From NCBI RefSeq assembly GCF_002276225.1, contig NZ_NQNY01000002.1, positions 50,184 through 114,183 of the forward strand: a stretch of DNA of 64,000 nt, in the 5' to 3' direction. The notes beneath the pieces were generated by a model. It was not told the origin of the DNA, did no database searches, and worked only from the letters and a program-made list of their open reading frames with translations. Source of the DNA: Mycoplasmopsis agassizii. GTDB lineage: Bacteria > Bacillota_I > Bacilli_A > Mycoplasmatales > Metamycoplasmataceae. Positions 33,657 to 44,463 of the stretch are shown here, in pieces (position 1 is the stretch's first letter; every line of letters starts with the position of its first letter). Both the position numbers and the translations under genes were made by a program.

Positions 33657-34524
33657 TTTCAGTTTTCCTTTTATCAACTTCCACTTTTGAAATTCTATCA
33701 ATTCTTCCACATTGAGGGCAAGCAACTTCGATAGCGTTTTTATTATTAAAAACTTCATCTAAAGTTGCATTATCTAGATTAGTTATTGTTTTAAGTTTTT
33801 TACTCCGTGAACAAATACATTTGTCATTAGTTTCAAACTTTGCAAGTAAATTAGCTTCTAGTTTTTCTTCTATTTGAGAAACAGATAAGTTTTTAAAATC
33901 ATTGTTTTTTAAAAAGTTTTCAACTCATGAAATATCTTCTTCTTTATGCCCTGGAAGTAGTTGCATTATAATTGAATTTGCATTTGTAATATTTGCATTT
34001 TCATCTAGCCAAACACCTGTTTTAATTCCTGTAAATTGTTGTCAAGATTGGTCAAAAAAGTAAGCTAAATCGGTAATTACATCACCTCTAGCTAATTTAA
34101 CTTTTGAACTATAAGATTTTCCATCAACTTCAGTGACAATTTCAAGTGTTCCTTCATCACCAACACCTAAAATTAATGGAATATCATTAACTTTTAAGGG
34201 TTCCTTATCATATTCTGAAAGAACTTCAAAACTTGCCATGTTTGCTCTAATATTTCCTGGTCTATCAAGATATAAATCAACTGGTGCAACAGCACCATTT
34301 GTGTTTAATTTTATTCTAACTGAACCAAATTTTGAAATAACAAATAATAGTGGTGAAAATGCTGAAACAATATTTGCAAAAATTAATTTAGCAAATGGTG
34401 TTGCTTTTTTATGGTTGTTTAATAGTTTATTAACTAGTTTTAAGTTATCGTTTAAAAAAATTCTAACATTACCTTTTTCTAAAATTTTTGTGTATGAGGA
34501 TTCTGTTTTTTTAATTTTAATCAT
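33643..34524 (-). CDS. hslO: Redox-regulated chaperone Hsp33
   Basis: 293 residues, a cytosolic holdase activated by oxidation. The N-terminal domain includes GSVRIKLNTNGAVAPVDLYL and the DVITDLAYFFDQSW segment. The C-terminal zinc switch has the four Cys as CIC and CPQC (KCICSRSKK and VACPQCGRI), spaced as in the family. TGA is Trp at three places. Its start overlaps rbgA by 8 bases and its end overlaps the Nudix gene by 14. Confidence 0.93.
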
Positions 34525-35377
34525 ATGTTACTCCTGTTCAATTACGACATGTTTCATAAAACATTAATCTAAGTTTATCGAGTTCATTTTCAAAATTTTT
34601 TCGTGTTAAGTTACTTCTTTCAAACATCTTTATTAGTTGTGAATAAATATCAACACTTGTAAATGCTGGTTCTAAATTCATTGCTTTTAATTTATCTGGG
34701 TAAAAACTACTTGCCATTGAATAAGATAAATTAAAAAGCAAATCTAAAGGTATAACATCCCTTTTAATAGCACCAATAATTGCTAATTTAACTGCAACAT
34801 TTTGATCATCAAGGTTTGGTCATAATAATCCTGGAGTATCAAGTAGTTGAATATCACCAACATTAACTCATTGTTGACCCCTAGTAATACCTGCCATATT
34901 ACCAACTTTTGTTTTTTTAGCTTTTGCTAAAAGATTGATTAATGTGCTTTTACCACTATTTGGAACACCTACTACAAAAACTCTTAAACGTGGCTTTAAA
35001 AGTCCTTTTTTACGTTCTTGCAAGCGTTTTGGAATTAGTAATTTTTCAATTCTTTTTAAAATTAAATTACGAGTGTTTTCTTTTTTAAGATCGACTAGCA
35101 TTACATTATCTTGACTAGCAAAACGCTCTTTAATTTTTTTTAATTTATTAATATCACCCAGGTCTTTTTTTGAAATTAAAAATAATCTGGGTTTATTTTT
35201 TTCAATTTCATCGAAGGTGTCATTGTAGGAAGAAATTGGTGCTCTAGCATCTAAAACAATCACAAATAAATCTGCTAGTTGTGCTTTTTCTTTAAGTTGT
35301 CTTAAAGTTTTGGCCATGTGGCCAGGATATCAGTTGATTTTTTGATCTTCGACAATTAAGTCAGAAAAATCATTCAT
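34517..35377 (-). CDS. rbgA: Ribosome biogenesis GTPase RbgA (YlqF)
   Basis: 286 residues, a circularly permuted GTPase needed for late 50S assembly. The start gives the canonical INWYPGHMAKTLRQ near residue 15 (TGA=Trp). G4 (ISKKDL) precedes G1 (GVPNSGKST) and G3 (DTPGLL), the order that defines the permuted family, and NMAGITRGQQW is the switch region. The stop overlaps hslO, and the ATG lies at the divIVA-like stop (TTAATGAATG). Confidence 0.95.
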
Positions 35378-35631
35378 TAATTTCCATCCATTTCTTTAAA
35401 AAAGTGCAATTCAACGTTGCATTTTGTTAGCTGCTGAGAACATTTATTGAATTTAGTTTTCATATCATCATATGCTTTTTCTTGGTCAGTTGCTTGCTGA
35501 ATAACTTCCTGGATTAAGTCACTGATTTTGTCCAAAAAAGCATCCACAACTTGTGGAGGGTATCCATTAATCTCGCTTGAAAATTCAGTTGTACTAATTT
35601 GTGCAATAATTGCGTTTAATTTTTCATTCAT
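35377..35631 (-). CDS. Small DivIVA/GpsB-like domain protein
   Basis: 84 residues. Residues 15-40 carry the DivIVA membrane-binding signature in the form SEINGYPPQVVDAFLDKISD, followed by a coiled-coil helix (KAYDDMKTKFNKCSQQLTKC). Full DivIVA has more coiled coil, so this short form is nearer GpsB. In wall-bearing relatives such proteins guide division and cell-pole proteins; the role in a wall-less cell is unclear. It lies 14 bases after trmL and touches rbgA. Confidence 0.75.
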   Translation of the reverse strand: MNEKLNAIIAQISTTEFSSEINGYPPQVVDAFLDKISDLIQEVIQQATDQEKAYDDMKTKFNKCSQQLTKCNVELHFFKEMDGN

Positions 35632-35645
35632 TTTTTACCTCTAAT

Positions 35646-36182
35646 TTATTTATCGAATTCTGTAATTCAATCTTTACCTTTTTGTACTTCATATTTTGAT
35701 AGATTTTCAAAATTGAATTGCCTTAAAATTTCTCAAATGACAATAGTTGCTGAATTTGATAAGTTTAAAGACCTAGCTTTTGGGCTCATTGGAATTCTTA
35801 AAGTAGTTTCTAAATTATCTTTAAGAATTTTCATTGGGATGCCCGTAGATTCAGTTCCAAACATGATTCAAACTTCATCACCATTTATTTTGGCCTCGCT
35901 TTTAAAATCAACATCTGAATAAGTTTTTAAACCGTATCTAGAAATGTAGAAAACACGCTTTTTTCCGTACTTTTGAACAAAATCTTGATAAGATTCATGC
36001 ACTTCCAGTTTGATATTTTCTCGTTCATAATTGACTGCATAACGCTTCATTTTAGGATGATCAAGATCAAAACTGATTGGCTTAATTATATGAAATGTTG
36101 CTTCGCTCGCCAAACTATTTCTCATCATATTTCCTGTATTTCCTGGAATTTCAGGCTGATAAAAGACTACATGTAAATTCAT
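35646..36182 (-). CDS. trmL: tRNA (cytidine/uridine-34 2'-O)-methyltransferase TrmL
   Basis: 178 residues, a SPOUT methyltransferase that modifies the wobble base of leucine tRNAs. Typical segments: VFYQPEIPGNTGNMMRNSLA, IKPISFDLDHPKMKRYAVNY, MFGTESTGIP and RIPMSPKARSLNLSNSATIV, the last forming the knot that binds AdoMet. TGA is Trp at three places. First gene of the minus-strand operon. No ribosome-binding site is seen, and a TATAAT ends 6 bases before the ATG. Confidence 0.93.
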
Positions 36183-36188
36183 TTTTTT

Positions 36189-36194
36189 ATTATA
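36189..36194 (-). promoter_or_regulatory. -10 box close to the trmL start
   Basis: Minus-strand TATAAT only 6 bases before the trmL ATG, with no Shine-Dalgarno sequence between, so the operon mRNA may be leaderless. A TATAAA a few bases further up is an alternative. Confidence 0.4.
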
Positions 36195-36334
36195 TTTTAT
36201 AAATCACTATTTTAGAATTTTTAGATAAATTAATATTGAACTCTAAAATTCCAATCTTTTGTGTTCTTTAAAATATTCAAAAAAGATAGACTTAATATTT
36301 TTAAAATTAATCACTAAAATTGAAATTATATAAA

Positions 36335-36340
36335 TATAAT
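36335..36340 (+). promoter_or_regulatory. -10 box before the phosphodiesterase gene
   Basis: TATAAT 10 bases before ATG 36351. No Shine-Dalgarno sequence is seen, so the leader is very short or absent. No clear -35. Confidence 0.45.
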
Positions 36341-36350
36341 TAATATAAGA

Positions 36351-36866
36351 ATGACAAAAATATTAATTGTAAGCGACATTCATGGCGATGATGATGATTT
36401 TGAAAAAATATATGCTTTTGAAAAGCCTGATTACGCAATCAGCGCGGGCGATCATTGCTTATCACAAAACTTTATGATTAAATATTTCAATTATTTTGTA
36501 GATGGTAATAATGACTGAGATAATTTTAATCAGCAATCCTTAGATTTTGAAATTGAAGGTTTTAAGTTTCACCTTGAACATGGTCATAGATTTTCTTATC
36601 AAACCTTAATGTCAGAAGAAAAAATGCAAATGATTGCTAATGAACATAATTATAATTTTTTTATAACAGGTCATTCACATGTACAACTTAAAGTCAAGAC
36701 AAATAAAGGATATGCAATTAATCCTGGCTCAATTAGACAAAAACGTGGTCTATCTAATGCAGGTTATGCAATTCTTGAAATAGATGAAAATAAAAATTAC
36801 AAACTAGAATTAAAAGATTCATCAAAATTAATTAAAGAAAGAAGGTTCATATGGAAGAAAAAGTAA
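36351..36866 (+). CDS. YfcE/MJ0936-type metallophosphodiesterase
   Basis: 171 residues. Calcineurin-like metal ligands appear in order: Asp and His in VSDIHGDD, Asp in SAGDH, Asn in GNND, His in LEHGH, His residues in TGHSHV. Family members hydrolyse phosphodiesters in vitro; the natural substrate is unknown. TGA in NNDWDNF is Trp. Its last 16 bases overlap the next gene, which suggests one operon of three (phosphodiesterase, HAD, RNase HIII). Confidence 0.9.
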
Positions 36867-37771
36867 CAACAGATAAAAGATTATTAATAATGCTAGATTT
36901 AGATGGCACAACATTAGCAAATAGTGATACTTGTGAAATTCACCCTAAAACTTTAGCGGCAATTAAAAAAGCTAAAGATGCAGGTCATGTAATATGTATT
37001 TTAACTGGTAGACCTTGAAGAAGTTCAAAGCAAGTTTATCAAGAATTAGAATTAGACACAATCATTGCTAACTATAATGGTGCACAAATTCATAATCCTA
37101 GCGACGAAAACTTCACACCACAAATTAGTTTTTTAAACCTAAATGAAGTTTTATACATTTTAGGTGATGAAAGAATTAAAAAAGAAGTTACTAATATAGC
37201 AATTGAAGGACCAGGTTGAGTGCAATTGCAACAAAATGATCCTAAACTAGAAAAAGTTTTTGGTTTTTCTAAGTTAACTAAATTTAAAGTAGGGCTAGAC
37301 TATCATCGCTTACCCTTAAGACCAACTGGAGTTATTTTTGATGTTAGGCCTGAAACAGATCCAATTTCCCTACAAAAATATATGAGAAATAAATTCGGCG
37401 ACTTAGCTGAATTTAGTTACTGATCAAAAGGTGATAATGAGCCACCTGCATTTGATATTGCAAGTCCTAGTGTTGATAAAGGAAAAGTCGTTTCTTTATT
37501 AATGCGCTATTATGATATTGCCTGAGAAAGAACAGTTGCAATTGGCGATTCATTTAATGATGTGCCAATGTTTAAAGTCGCTAATGTTTCAGTGACAATG
37601 GCTAATGCAAATCGTGATATTCAATATAAAGCAGCAATTAATTTGGATAAAAGAAATTATGAAGGTGGTGTTGGTGAATATTTAGAAAAACTAATGGAGA
37701 ATCCTGAAGCTGAAATTGGAAAAGCTTTAAAATGACATCAAAAGAATAGAGAGAAAAGAAGCAAATGATAA
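36851..37771 (+). CDS. Cof-type HAD-superfamily hydrolase
   Basis: 306 residues. HAD motif I is LDLDGTT, motif II region ILTGRPW, and motifs III/IV are a Lys in VDKGKVV and GDSFNDVPMF. The large cap between about residues 90 and 210 marks the Cof (C2B) subfamily, which dephosphorylates sugar phosphates or flavin intermediates. The start ATG lies within the previous gene; several TGA codons are Trp and it ends RSKW. The stop overlaps RNase HIII by 7 bases. Confidence 0.92.
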
Positions 37772-38553
37772 AAATCAAAGAAATAAATGAACAAAAAACA
37801 CTAGATGAATTATTTCAATCTAAAAAAGTTTTAGGAATTGATGAATCGGGTGTAGGCGATTACTTTACACCTTTAACAGCTGCAGTTGCAATTGTTGAAG
37901 AAAAAGACTTTGCAAGACTAAAAGAGTTGGGTGTAGGTGATTCTAAGAAGATTTCTGATAAAAGAATTCAAGAATTAGCAAAAATTATTGCTGATGAAAA
38001 ATTAGCAAAATATTGCGCTAGTTTTATTCACCCAAAAGGGTATAACAATTTAAAGAAAAACTATAATGCTAATGAAATAAAAACTTTTGTACACCTAAAA
38101 GCGTTTACTGATTCACAGCGTGTTTCATCTAAAAATACACCGATAAAATCAATTGATTTTGATTATGTTTTTATCGATCAATATTCAACCTTAAATGCTA
38201 TTGAAGGTTATTTTAAACGTTTTTTTAATGATGAAGATCCTAAAGCAAACTGACCAAAATTCCGTAAATTTGGTAAAGATATTATCCTTTCAACTAAAGC
38301 TGAAGATAAACACTTATCAGTTGCAGTAGCATCAATTTTTGCTCGTGATCTATTACTAAGAAAAATGATTGAGTATAATTATGAATGAGAGGCAGAATTT
38401 CCTCTTGGTGCTTCTAAAGATGTTCAAGAATTTGCTAGAAAATTCATTGATGAGCGTGCTCGTGGGGATAAAAAGAAAGAAACAGAAATGCGTTATAATT
38501 TAATTAAAGATTTTAAAAGCGATATAATCGACAAAAAAGAAGAGCAAGAATAG
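37765..38553 (+). CDS. rnhC: Ribonuclease HIII
   Basis: 262 residues; removes RNA from RNA-DNA hybrids. GIDESGVGDYFTPLTAA is the HIII form of the first active-site segment (GDYF rather than the GPLAGP of HII). GVGDSKKISDKRIQEL follows, then FIDQYS with the next acid and AVASIFARD. The N-terminal substrate-binding domain is reduced to about 20 residues. TGA codons are Trp. A terminator follows the TAG stop. Confidence 0.92.
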
Positions 38554-38558
38554 ACTTA

Positions 38559-38590
38559 AAATTCGAGAGAAATTTCTCGAATTTTTTTAA
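38559..38590 (+). terminator. Terminator after rnhC
   Basis: Stem AAATTCGAGA / TCTCGAATTT, 6-base loop, then T7. It lies before the tRNA-Arg promoter. Confidence 0.85.
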
Positions 38591-38612
38591 TCTAAATTTT
38601 CGCTTTTTTATT

Positions 38613-38618
38613 TATAAT
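38613..38618 (+). promoter_or_regulatory. -10 box of tRNA-Arg
   Basis: TATAAT ending 8 bases before the mature tRNA 5' end. No clear -35. Confidence 0.6.
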
Positions 38619-38626
38619 GTTTTTAT

Positions 38627-38702
38627 GCGCCTGTAGCTCAGCGGATAGAGCATCAGTTTGCGGTACTGAGGGTCAGGGGTTCAATTCCCTTCAGGCGCGC
38701 CA
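38627..38702 (+). tRNA. tRNA-Arg (anticodon GCG), CCA encoded
   Basis: Full cloverleaf: acceptor GCGCCTG / CAGGCGC, D stem GCTC / GAGC, anticodon stem TCAGT / ACTGA with loop TTGCGGT (anticodon GCG), T stem AGGGG / CCCTT with loop TTCAATT, discriminator G, encoded CCA. A20 and C35, the arginine identity bases, are present. It reads CGC and, by wobble, CGU. Most bacteria use ACG read as inosine for these codons; here G34 is encoded directly. Confidence 0.95.
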
Positions 38703-38759
38703 TATAAAATCAAATAGAATTTTAAGGTGCAATTCCTAAGATTTTACCAAGTAGATACT

Positions 38760-39764
38760 ATGAATATTAAAGAAAAAATTTTAAAAGGAAGATTTATCGT
38801 TTCCGTTATTTATCTTTTAGTATTTTTAGTATTTTTTTTATTTTCTTTTTTGCTAAAAGATTCTAATGGAGTTGGAGCAATTATTACAAGGGTTATAATG
38901 ATGGTTATAACTTTTTCAGTTGTTGCTTGAATGACTTATGAACTATTAAAAGCTTTTGATATTCATTATATCGTGGCAATTATTTTAGCATTAGCAACGC
39001 TTGCTTCATTGCTTGCTCATTTTGATAACTTTAGAACAATTTTTGACCAAAATCCACATGAAACTGAAAGTGTCACTGGTTCAGTAATAACGATGCAAAT
39101 GGTAGTTAGTACATTAAAAGACATATTAAAAAATTGAAGAATTTATTTAATTTTTCTAATTGAAGTTACTGTCGTTTTTGCCTTTTATCTAGTACAGGTT
39201 AAAAGAAAAGTAATTTTAAGCAGACCAAACGTGATTGCTTCTAATATGTTATTGATAGCTGTTTCATTGTTTTTATTAATCATCTTTTTTAATGGTTTAT
39301 TAAATATCTTTATCCTTTTCCCTGAATTTGCTCTATTAATAGTTTTTGTGCCAGTTATTACCGATACATCTGCTTTTTTAGGTGGAATTTTACTAGGCAG
39401 AAAATTTATAAGAAGAAAATTTGCTCCCTTTGTTAGCCCTAAAAAAACTTGAGAAGGAACTTTAATAGGTTTTCTAGCAGGTGCAATTCTTGTACAAATT
39501 ATTTACTGATCTTTCAATATTCAAGGTAAGTTCTTTTTTTCAACAAGTCCAGATTCTGCTTCAGTTGCAGCTTTTGCGATTTATCTAACGATTATTCTGC
39601 CGATTTTTTCAATCGTGGGTGATTTATATTTTTCATATATAAAAAGGGTAAATTTACTTAAAGATTATTCTAAAATACTTGGAAATCACGGTGGTTTATT
39701 AGATCGTTTTGATAGTATTATTTTCGTAAATTTCTTTGCTTTATTAGCTATTTCATTCTATTAA
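38760..39764 (+). CDS. cdsA: Phosphatidate cytidylyltransferase (CDP-diglyceride synthase)
   Basis: 334 residues, an integral membrane enzyme making CDP-diacylglycerol from CTP and phosphatidate. Eight or so hydrophobic segments are seen ([17 protein letters not shown] first). The C-terminal signature is [20 protein letters not shown] with [12 protein letters not shown] 38760 ([11 protein letters not shown]) is chosen; an in-frame TTG-type start at 38727 adds unconvincing residues. TGA codons are Trp. A terminator follows. Confidence 0.94.
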
Positions 39765-39798
39765 AAAATAAGTTTTTATCAAAAATGTAAGAAATTTT

Positions 39799-39828
39799 AA
39801 ATTGCTTTTCAAAAGGCAATTTTTTTAT
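39799..39828 (+). terminator. Terminator after cdsA
   Basis: Stem AAATTGC / GCAATTT around a TTTTCAAAAG loop that can itself pair, followed by T7. Confidence 0.8.
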
Positions 39829-39892
39829 TTTTTCATTAGAAAAAAATTCATTTATTTAGATATTTACAGCATCTTTTGATTAAAATAAATCT

Positions 39893-42800
39893 ATGAGTCA
39901 ATTTGAGAAACTACTAAAAGAATTTAACCTAGAATTACCTGAAAAATTTCGCCAAGGAAGAATAACGCAACACAAATTTAATAAGCAAAGTTCTAGTTTT
40001 GATTTCACTGTAGAATTTGATGAAGTTCATGATTTTAATGAAACAGAACAACTTAAAAAACTAATTGAATCAAAATTACATAGTCATTTTAATTCAATTA
40101 GTTGTAATTTTAATTTCAATTTAAATAAATCATCACAAAGTAAATTCAACACTCATTTTAATAACGCACTAAAAGTTATTAAATCACCACAATTAAATGA
40201 AGCTTTAAGATTTTGTGCCTTAGAAATCGCTGATGATAGTAGCAAAATCAAGTTAACACTTAAAAACAAAAAGGAATTTAATCTTTGCTTAAGTCATAAA
40301 AATATTATTGAAGATCAACTTAAAAAACAAGGAATCAAAAACCCGGTTTTGGATATTGAATTTATAGAAGAAACATCACCTAATTTCAATTTAAATAAAA
40401 ATGAAATTAGATACATTATTAGTCAGTATAAACCTAGCGAAACACAATCACAATATAATAGCTATAAAGGCTCATCTTCAAGAAGTTATAGTAAAAGAGA
40501 ATATCAACCACTTACTCTAAAAGATTTTCAAGATTCTAATGAAGAACATGTTGAATTAATAGGTGATGTTTTCGAGATCACATCTAGAAAACTTGCTAAT
40601 AGTAACGAACGCTATAGTATTTTAATAACTGATTACCAAGAAGCCGCTGAATTAATTTACTTTGCTAAAAATGATGAATCAAAAATCAAAGACATCAAAA
40701 TTGGTGATTGTATTAAAGTTTATGGCACTGTTAAAGTTATTAATGAAAAATTAAAAAACGTAACTTTTAATCGTTTTGAAAAATGTGAACCATTATTTAA
40801 GGATCGCTTTGACGAAGCGGCTGAAAAACATATTGAATTAAATTTTCATACAAAAATGTCAACAATGGATGGCATTTTATCTCCTAAAGAAATAGTTAAT
40901 CAGGCATTAAAATTTAACCACCCTGTAATAGGAATTGCTGACACAAATAGTGTGCAATCTTTCCCTGAGTTTTATCATTTAACTAAAAAAAACGAAAATC
41001 TAAAAGTTGTCTATGGAGCAAGCGTTTCAACCTATAAAGATGGTAATGGTGTCTTTATTCAATATGATAATCAAAAAGACAACATTAATCTAAAAGACCA
41101 TACATATGTCACTTTTGACTTTGAAACTACAGGTTTAAGTCCAATTGAAGATGAAATAATTGAATTTGGAGCTGTCTTAATTAAAGACAATAAAATTGCA
41201 AAAAAAGAATCTTTTTTTGTTAAATCAAGCAAAAAAATTAGTTCAAAAATAACTAACATTACAGGTATTACTCAAGCTCAATCTGATAGAGGTGAGACTT
41301 TAGAAAATGCTTTAATTAAAATTAAGAACTTTTTTGCAGATCATGTGATTATTGCCCATAATGCACCTTTTGACTACAATTTTTTAATAGAAAAAGCAAA
41401 CAAATTTAATATTAAATTTGACAATGTTTTTATAGATTCAGTTGCTACTTCTCATTTAGCAACTGAATTCAGTCGTGGTTTTACATTAGGTATGGTTGCC
41501 GCTAGAGCAGGAGTTATTTATAACGAAGAAGAAGCTCACCGTGCTGATTATGATGCAGAAGTTTTAGCAAAAATATGAATGCAACAAGTCTCTTCATTTA
41601 GTCGCCTTAATGTACTTACATTTTCTGAATTAAACCAATACACAAATAAAACTGTATTTGAACGCAAAAGACCTTATGACATTAGTATCTGAGTTAGAAA
41701 TCAAAAAGGATTAAAAGAACTTTATAAAATTATTTCTAATTTAAATACAACTTACTTTTATAATGAAGCAAAATACCCCTTTGAAAAATTAAAAAAAACT
41801 GATAATCTTTTTTTCTCTTCAGGTGGTGTAGCAGGTCCAATGATCAATTCATTAATTTCAGAAAATGAAGTTAATGTTAAGAAGATGATTGATAAATTTG
41901 ATTATATTGAAATTCCACCTTTTAGTGGAATGAGTCATTTTTTCAATAAATATGGAGCTAGCGAAATTAAAAGTTTGTTGAAAAAATTAGTAGATTGATC
42001 ACTTGAAAAGAATAAAAAAATTATTGCATCATCACAACCTAGATATCTTAGTCCTGAATCAAAAATTGTTCATGAAATTTATATTGAAGCAACTGGTATC
42101 AAGAACAAAAGGCACAAATTATTCTTCAAAAGAAACAGTTATGACAGTTACCCTGATCAACATTATTTCACAACTAAGGAATTAATGAATGAGTACTCTT
42201 TTTTAGGCCCAGACTATCAAGAAATAGTTAAAAAAATGGTAATTGATAATCCAAGAGAACTAGCTTCTAAAATCGATAAATTACAAATAATTCCTGACAA
42301 ATTATTTGCACCAATTTTTGATGATTCTGCCATAAAACTCGAGAAAATGGTATACGAAAATGCTTATAAACAATATGGAAATCCATTGCCAAAAATTGTT
42401 GAAAAAAGACTTGAAGATGAATTAAAACCTATTCTAAAATACGGTTTTGATGTTATCTATTGAATTAGTTCAAAACTTGTTAATAAATCTTTGGAAGACG
42501 GTTATTTAGTCGGATCTCGTGGCTCAGTTGGTTCTTCATTGGTAGCAACAATGGCTAAAATTACTGAAGTAAATCCCTTGCAACCACACTACTATTGCAA
42601 AAACTGTAAATACTCAGAATTTCCAGAAACATTCTTAACAAATAGTGGTTATGATTTAGATGATAAGAATTGTCCACGTTGTTCGTTTAAGTTAGACAAA
42701 GATGGACAAACCATTCCTTTTGCAACATTTTTAGGATTTGAGGCAGATAAAACACCTGATATTGATTTAAATTTTTCAGGTGAATACCAATCAATCATTC

Positions 42801-44191
42801 ATGAAGAAGTTAGAAATATTTTTGGTGAAGATCATAGTTTTCGCGCTGGAACTATTTCTAAAGTTGCAAGTAAAACAGCTTATGGTTATGTTTTAAATCA
42901 CTTTAAAGACAAGGAAAAAGTTTCAGATGCTTGAATCAGATTTTTAATGACAAAAGCAATTGATGTTAAAAGAACCACAGGACAACACCCTGGTGGAATC
43001 ATCATTATTCCAAAGGAATACGATGTTGAAGATTTTACACCTATTAACTACCCTGCTGATGATGAAAGTGTTGGTTGAAAAACAACCCACTTTGACTTCA
43101 AAGCGATTCATGATAATCTATTAAAATTAGATCTACTAGGACACGATGATCCCACAGCCTTAAAAATGTTGTCAAGAATTACTGGTGTAAATTTATTTGA
43201 AATACCTAAAAAAGATGATAAAGTTATTTCTATTTTTTCTTCACCTTTAGCATTAGGTATTAAACCTGAAGACATTTTAAATGAACCTACTGGTGCACTA
43301 GGAATTCCTGAATTTGGTACACCATTTGTTAGAAAAATGCTAACTGCAGTTAATGTTAAATCATTTTCTGATTTAGTATCTGTTTCAGGTTTAAGCCATG
43401 GTGAAGATGTTTGATTAGGTAATGCAGAACAACTTATTAAAAGAGGTTCAAGTTTAAAAGATGTAACATCTTGTCGTGATGACATCATGATCAGATTAAT
43501 TGAGCTAGGTGTAAATCAAAAACTTGCCTTTAATATTATGGAGCAGGTTCGTAAGGGCAAAGGTTTAACTGATGAGCAAAAAAAAGAAATCAGAAAACAC
43601 GGTGCTACTCCTGGTTATATTGAAAATTTAGTCAAAATCAAATACTTATTCCCTAAAGCACATGCCACAGCTTATGTAATTATGGCGTGAAGAGTTGCTT
43701 ACTTTAAAGTTTATTATCCACTTGAATACTATGCAACTTATTTTACAACTAGAGCAAACGATTTTGATATTAAGGTAATGATTTCTGGAAATCAGGCAAT
43801 CAAAGAAAAAATTAATCAATTAGAAAACCAAGAAAAATTACTGGGAAAAGCATTAAGTACTAAAGATGATTCAATCTTGCAAACGCTTTATTTAGCACAA
43901 GAAGCTGCAGCAAGAGGTATTAAAATATCTACAATTGATTTAGAAAAAAGCGCAGCAAAAGAGTGATTATTCGACAAAGAAACAAATACATTGATACCGC
44001 CATTTGTAACTGTAAATAGTTTAGGTGAATCAATCGCTAATAAAATTGTTGAAGCCAGAAAACAAAAACCATTCATTTCATTTGAGGACTTTAAAAAACG
44101 TAGCGGGGCAACCCAAACTATTGCTGAAACCCTTCACGATATTAATGTTTTTAAGGATATTGATATCGAAAATCAAAATACTCTTTGATAA
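39893..44191 (+). CDS. polC: DNA polymerase III subunit alpha, PolC type
   Basis: 1432 residues, the main replicative polymerase of low-GC Gram-positive bacteria, with built-in proofreading. Order: N-terminal domain, OB fold (about 210-290), first half of the PHP domain (about 315), DEDD exonuclease inserted from [20 protein letters not shown] (about 405) to [11 protein letters not shown], rest of PHP, zinc-binding Cys cluster near 42594-42692 (YCKNCKYSE and CPRC), palm with the catalytic acids in TPDIDLNF, and C-terminal domains. The PHP motifs are degenerate. More than ten TGA codons are Trp and no TAA/TAG occurs before the end (TLW then TAA). Confidence 0.97.
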
Positions 44192-44227
44192 TTTTCAATT
44201 AAAAAAATGTTTTATTTTAAACGTTTA

Positions 44228-44270
44228 AAATCTTAAAAGTACGGTAAAATCGTGTTTTTAGGATTTTTTT
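44228..44270 (+). terminator. Terminator after polC
   Basis: Stem AAATCTTAAAA / TTTTAGGATTT (11 bp with one G-T pair), 17-base loop, then a T run. Confidence 0.6.
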
Positions 44271-44419
44271 AAATAATAAAATAACATTTTTCTCAATTGA
44301 AATTGATAAATATTCTAATCAATCATATTAATAAGATATTAAAAATACATACACTAAAAAATATAATTTTCAAAAAAACTTGAAAAATTTTAAAATAATG
44401 GCTATTTTCTTAAATAAGT

Positions 44420-44425
44420 TATAAT
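44420..44425 (+). promoter_or_regulatory. -10 box before the surface protein gene
   Basis: TATAAT 38 bases before ATG 44464, with AAGGGGAA as ribosome-binding site. No good -35. A small hairpin CAAC / GTTG lies in the leader. Confidence 0.55.
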
Positions 44426-44463
44426 TTCAACGCAACTAGCAAAAGGTTGTAAGGGGAATTTAA

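Noticed and set aside
33657..33758. Longer ATG start for the Nudix-like gene
   Set aside because: It would lie about 115 bases inside the zinc-domain codons of hslO, and the extra residues have no Nudix similarity.
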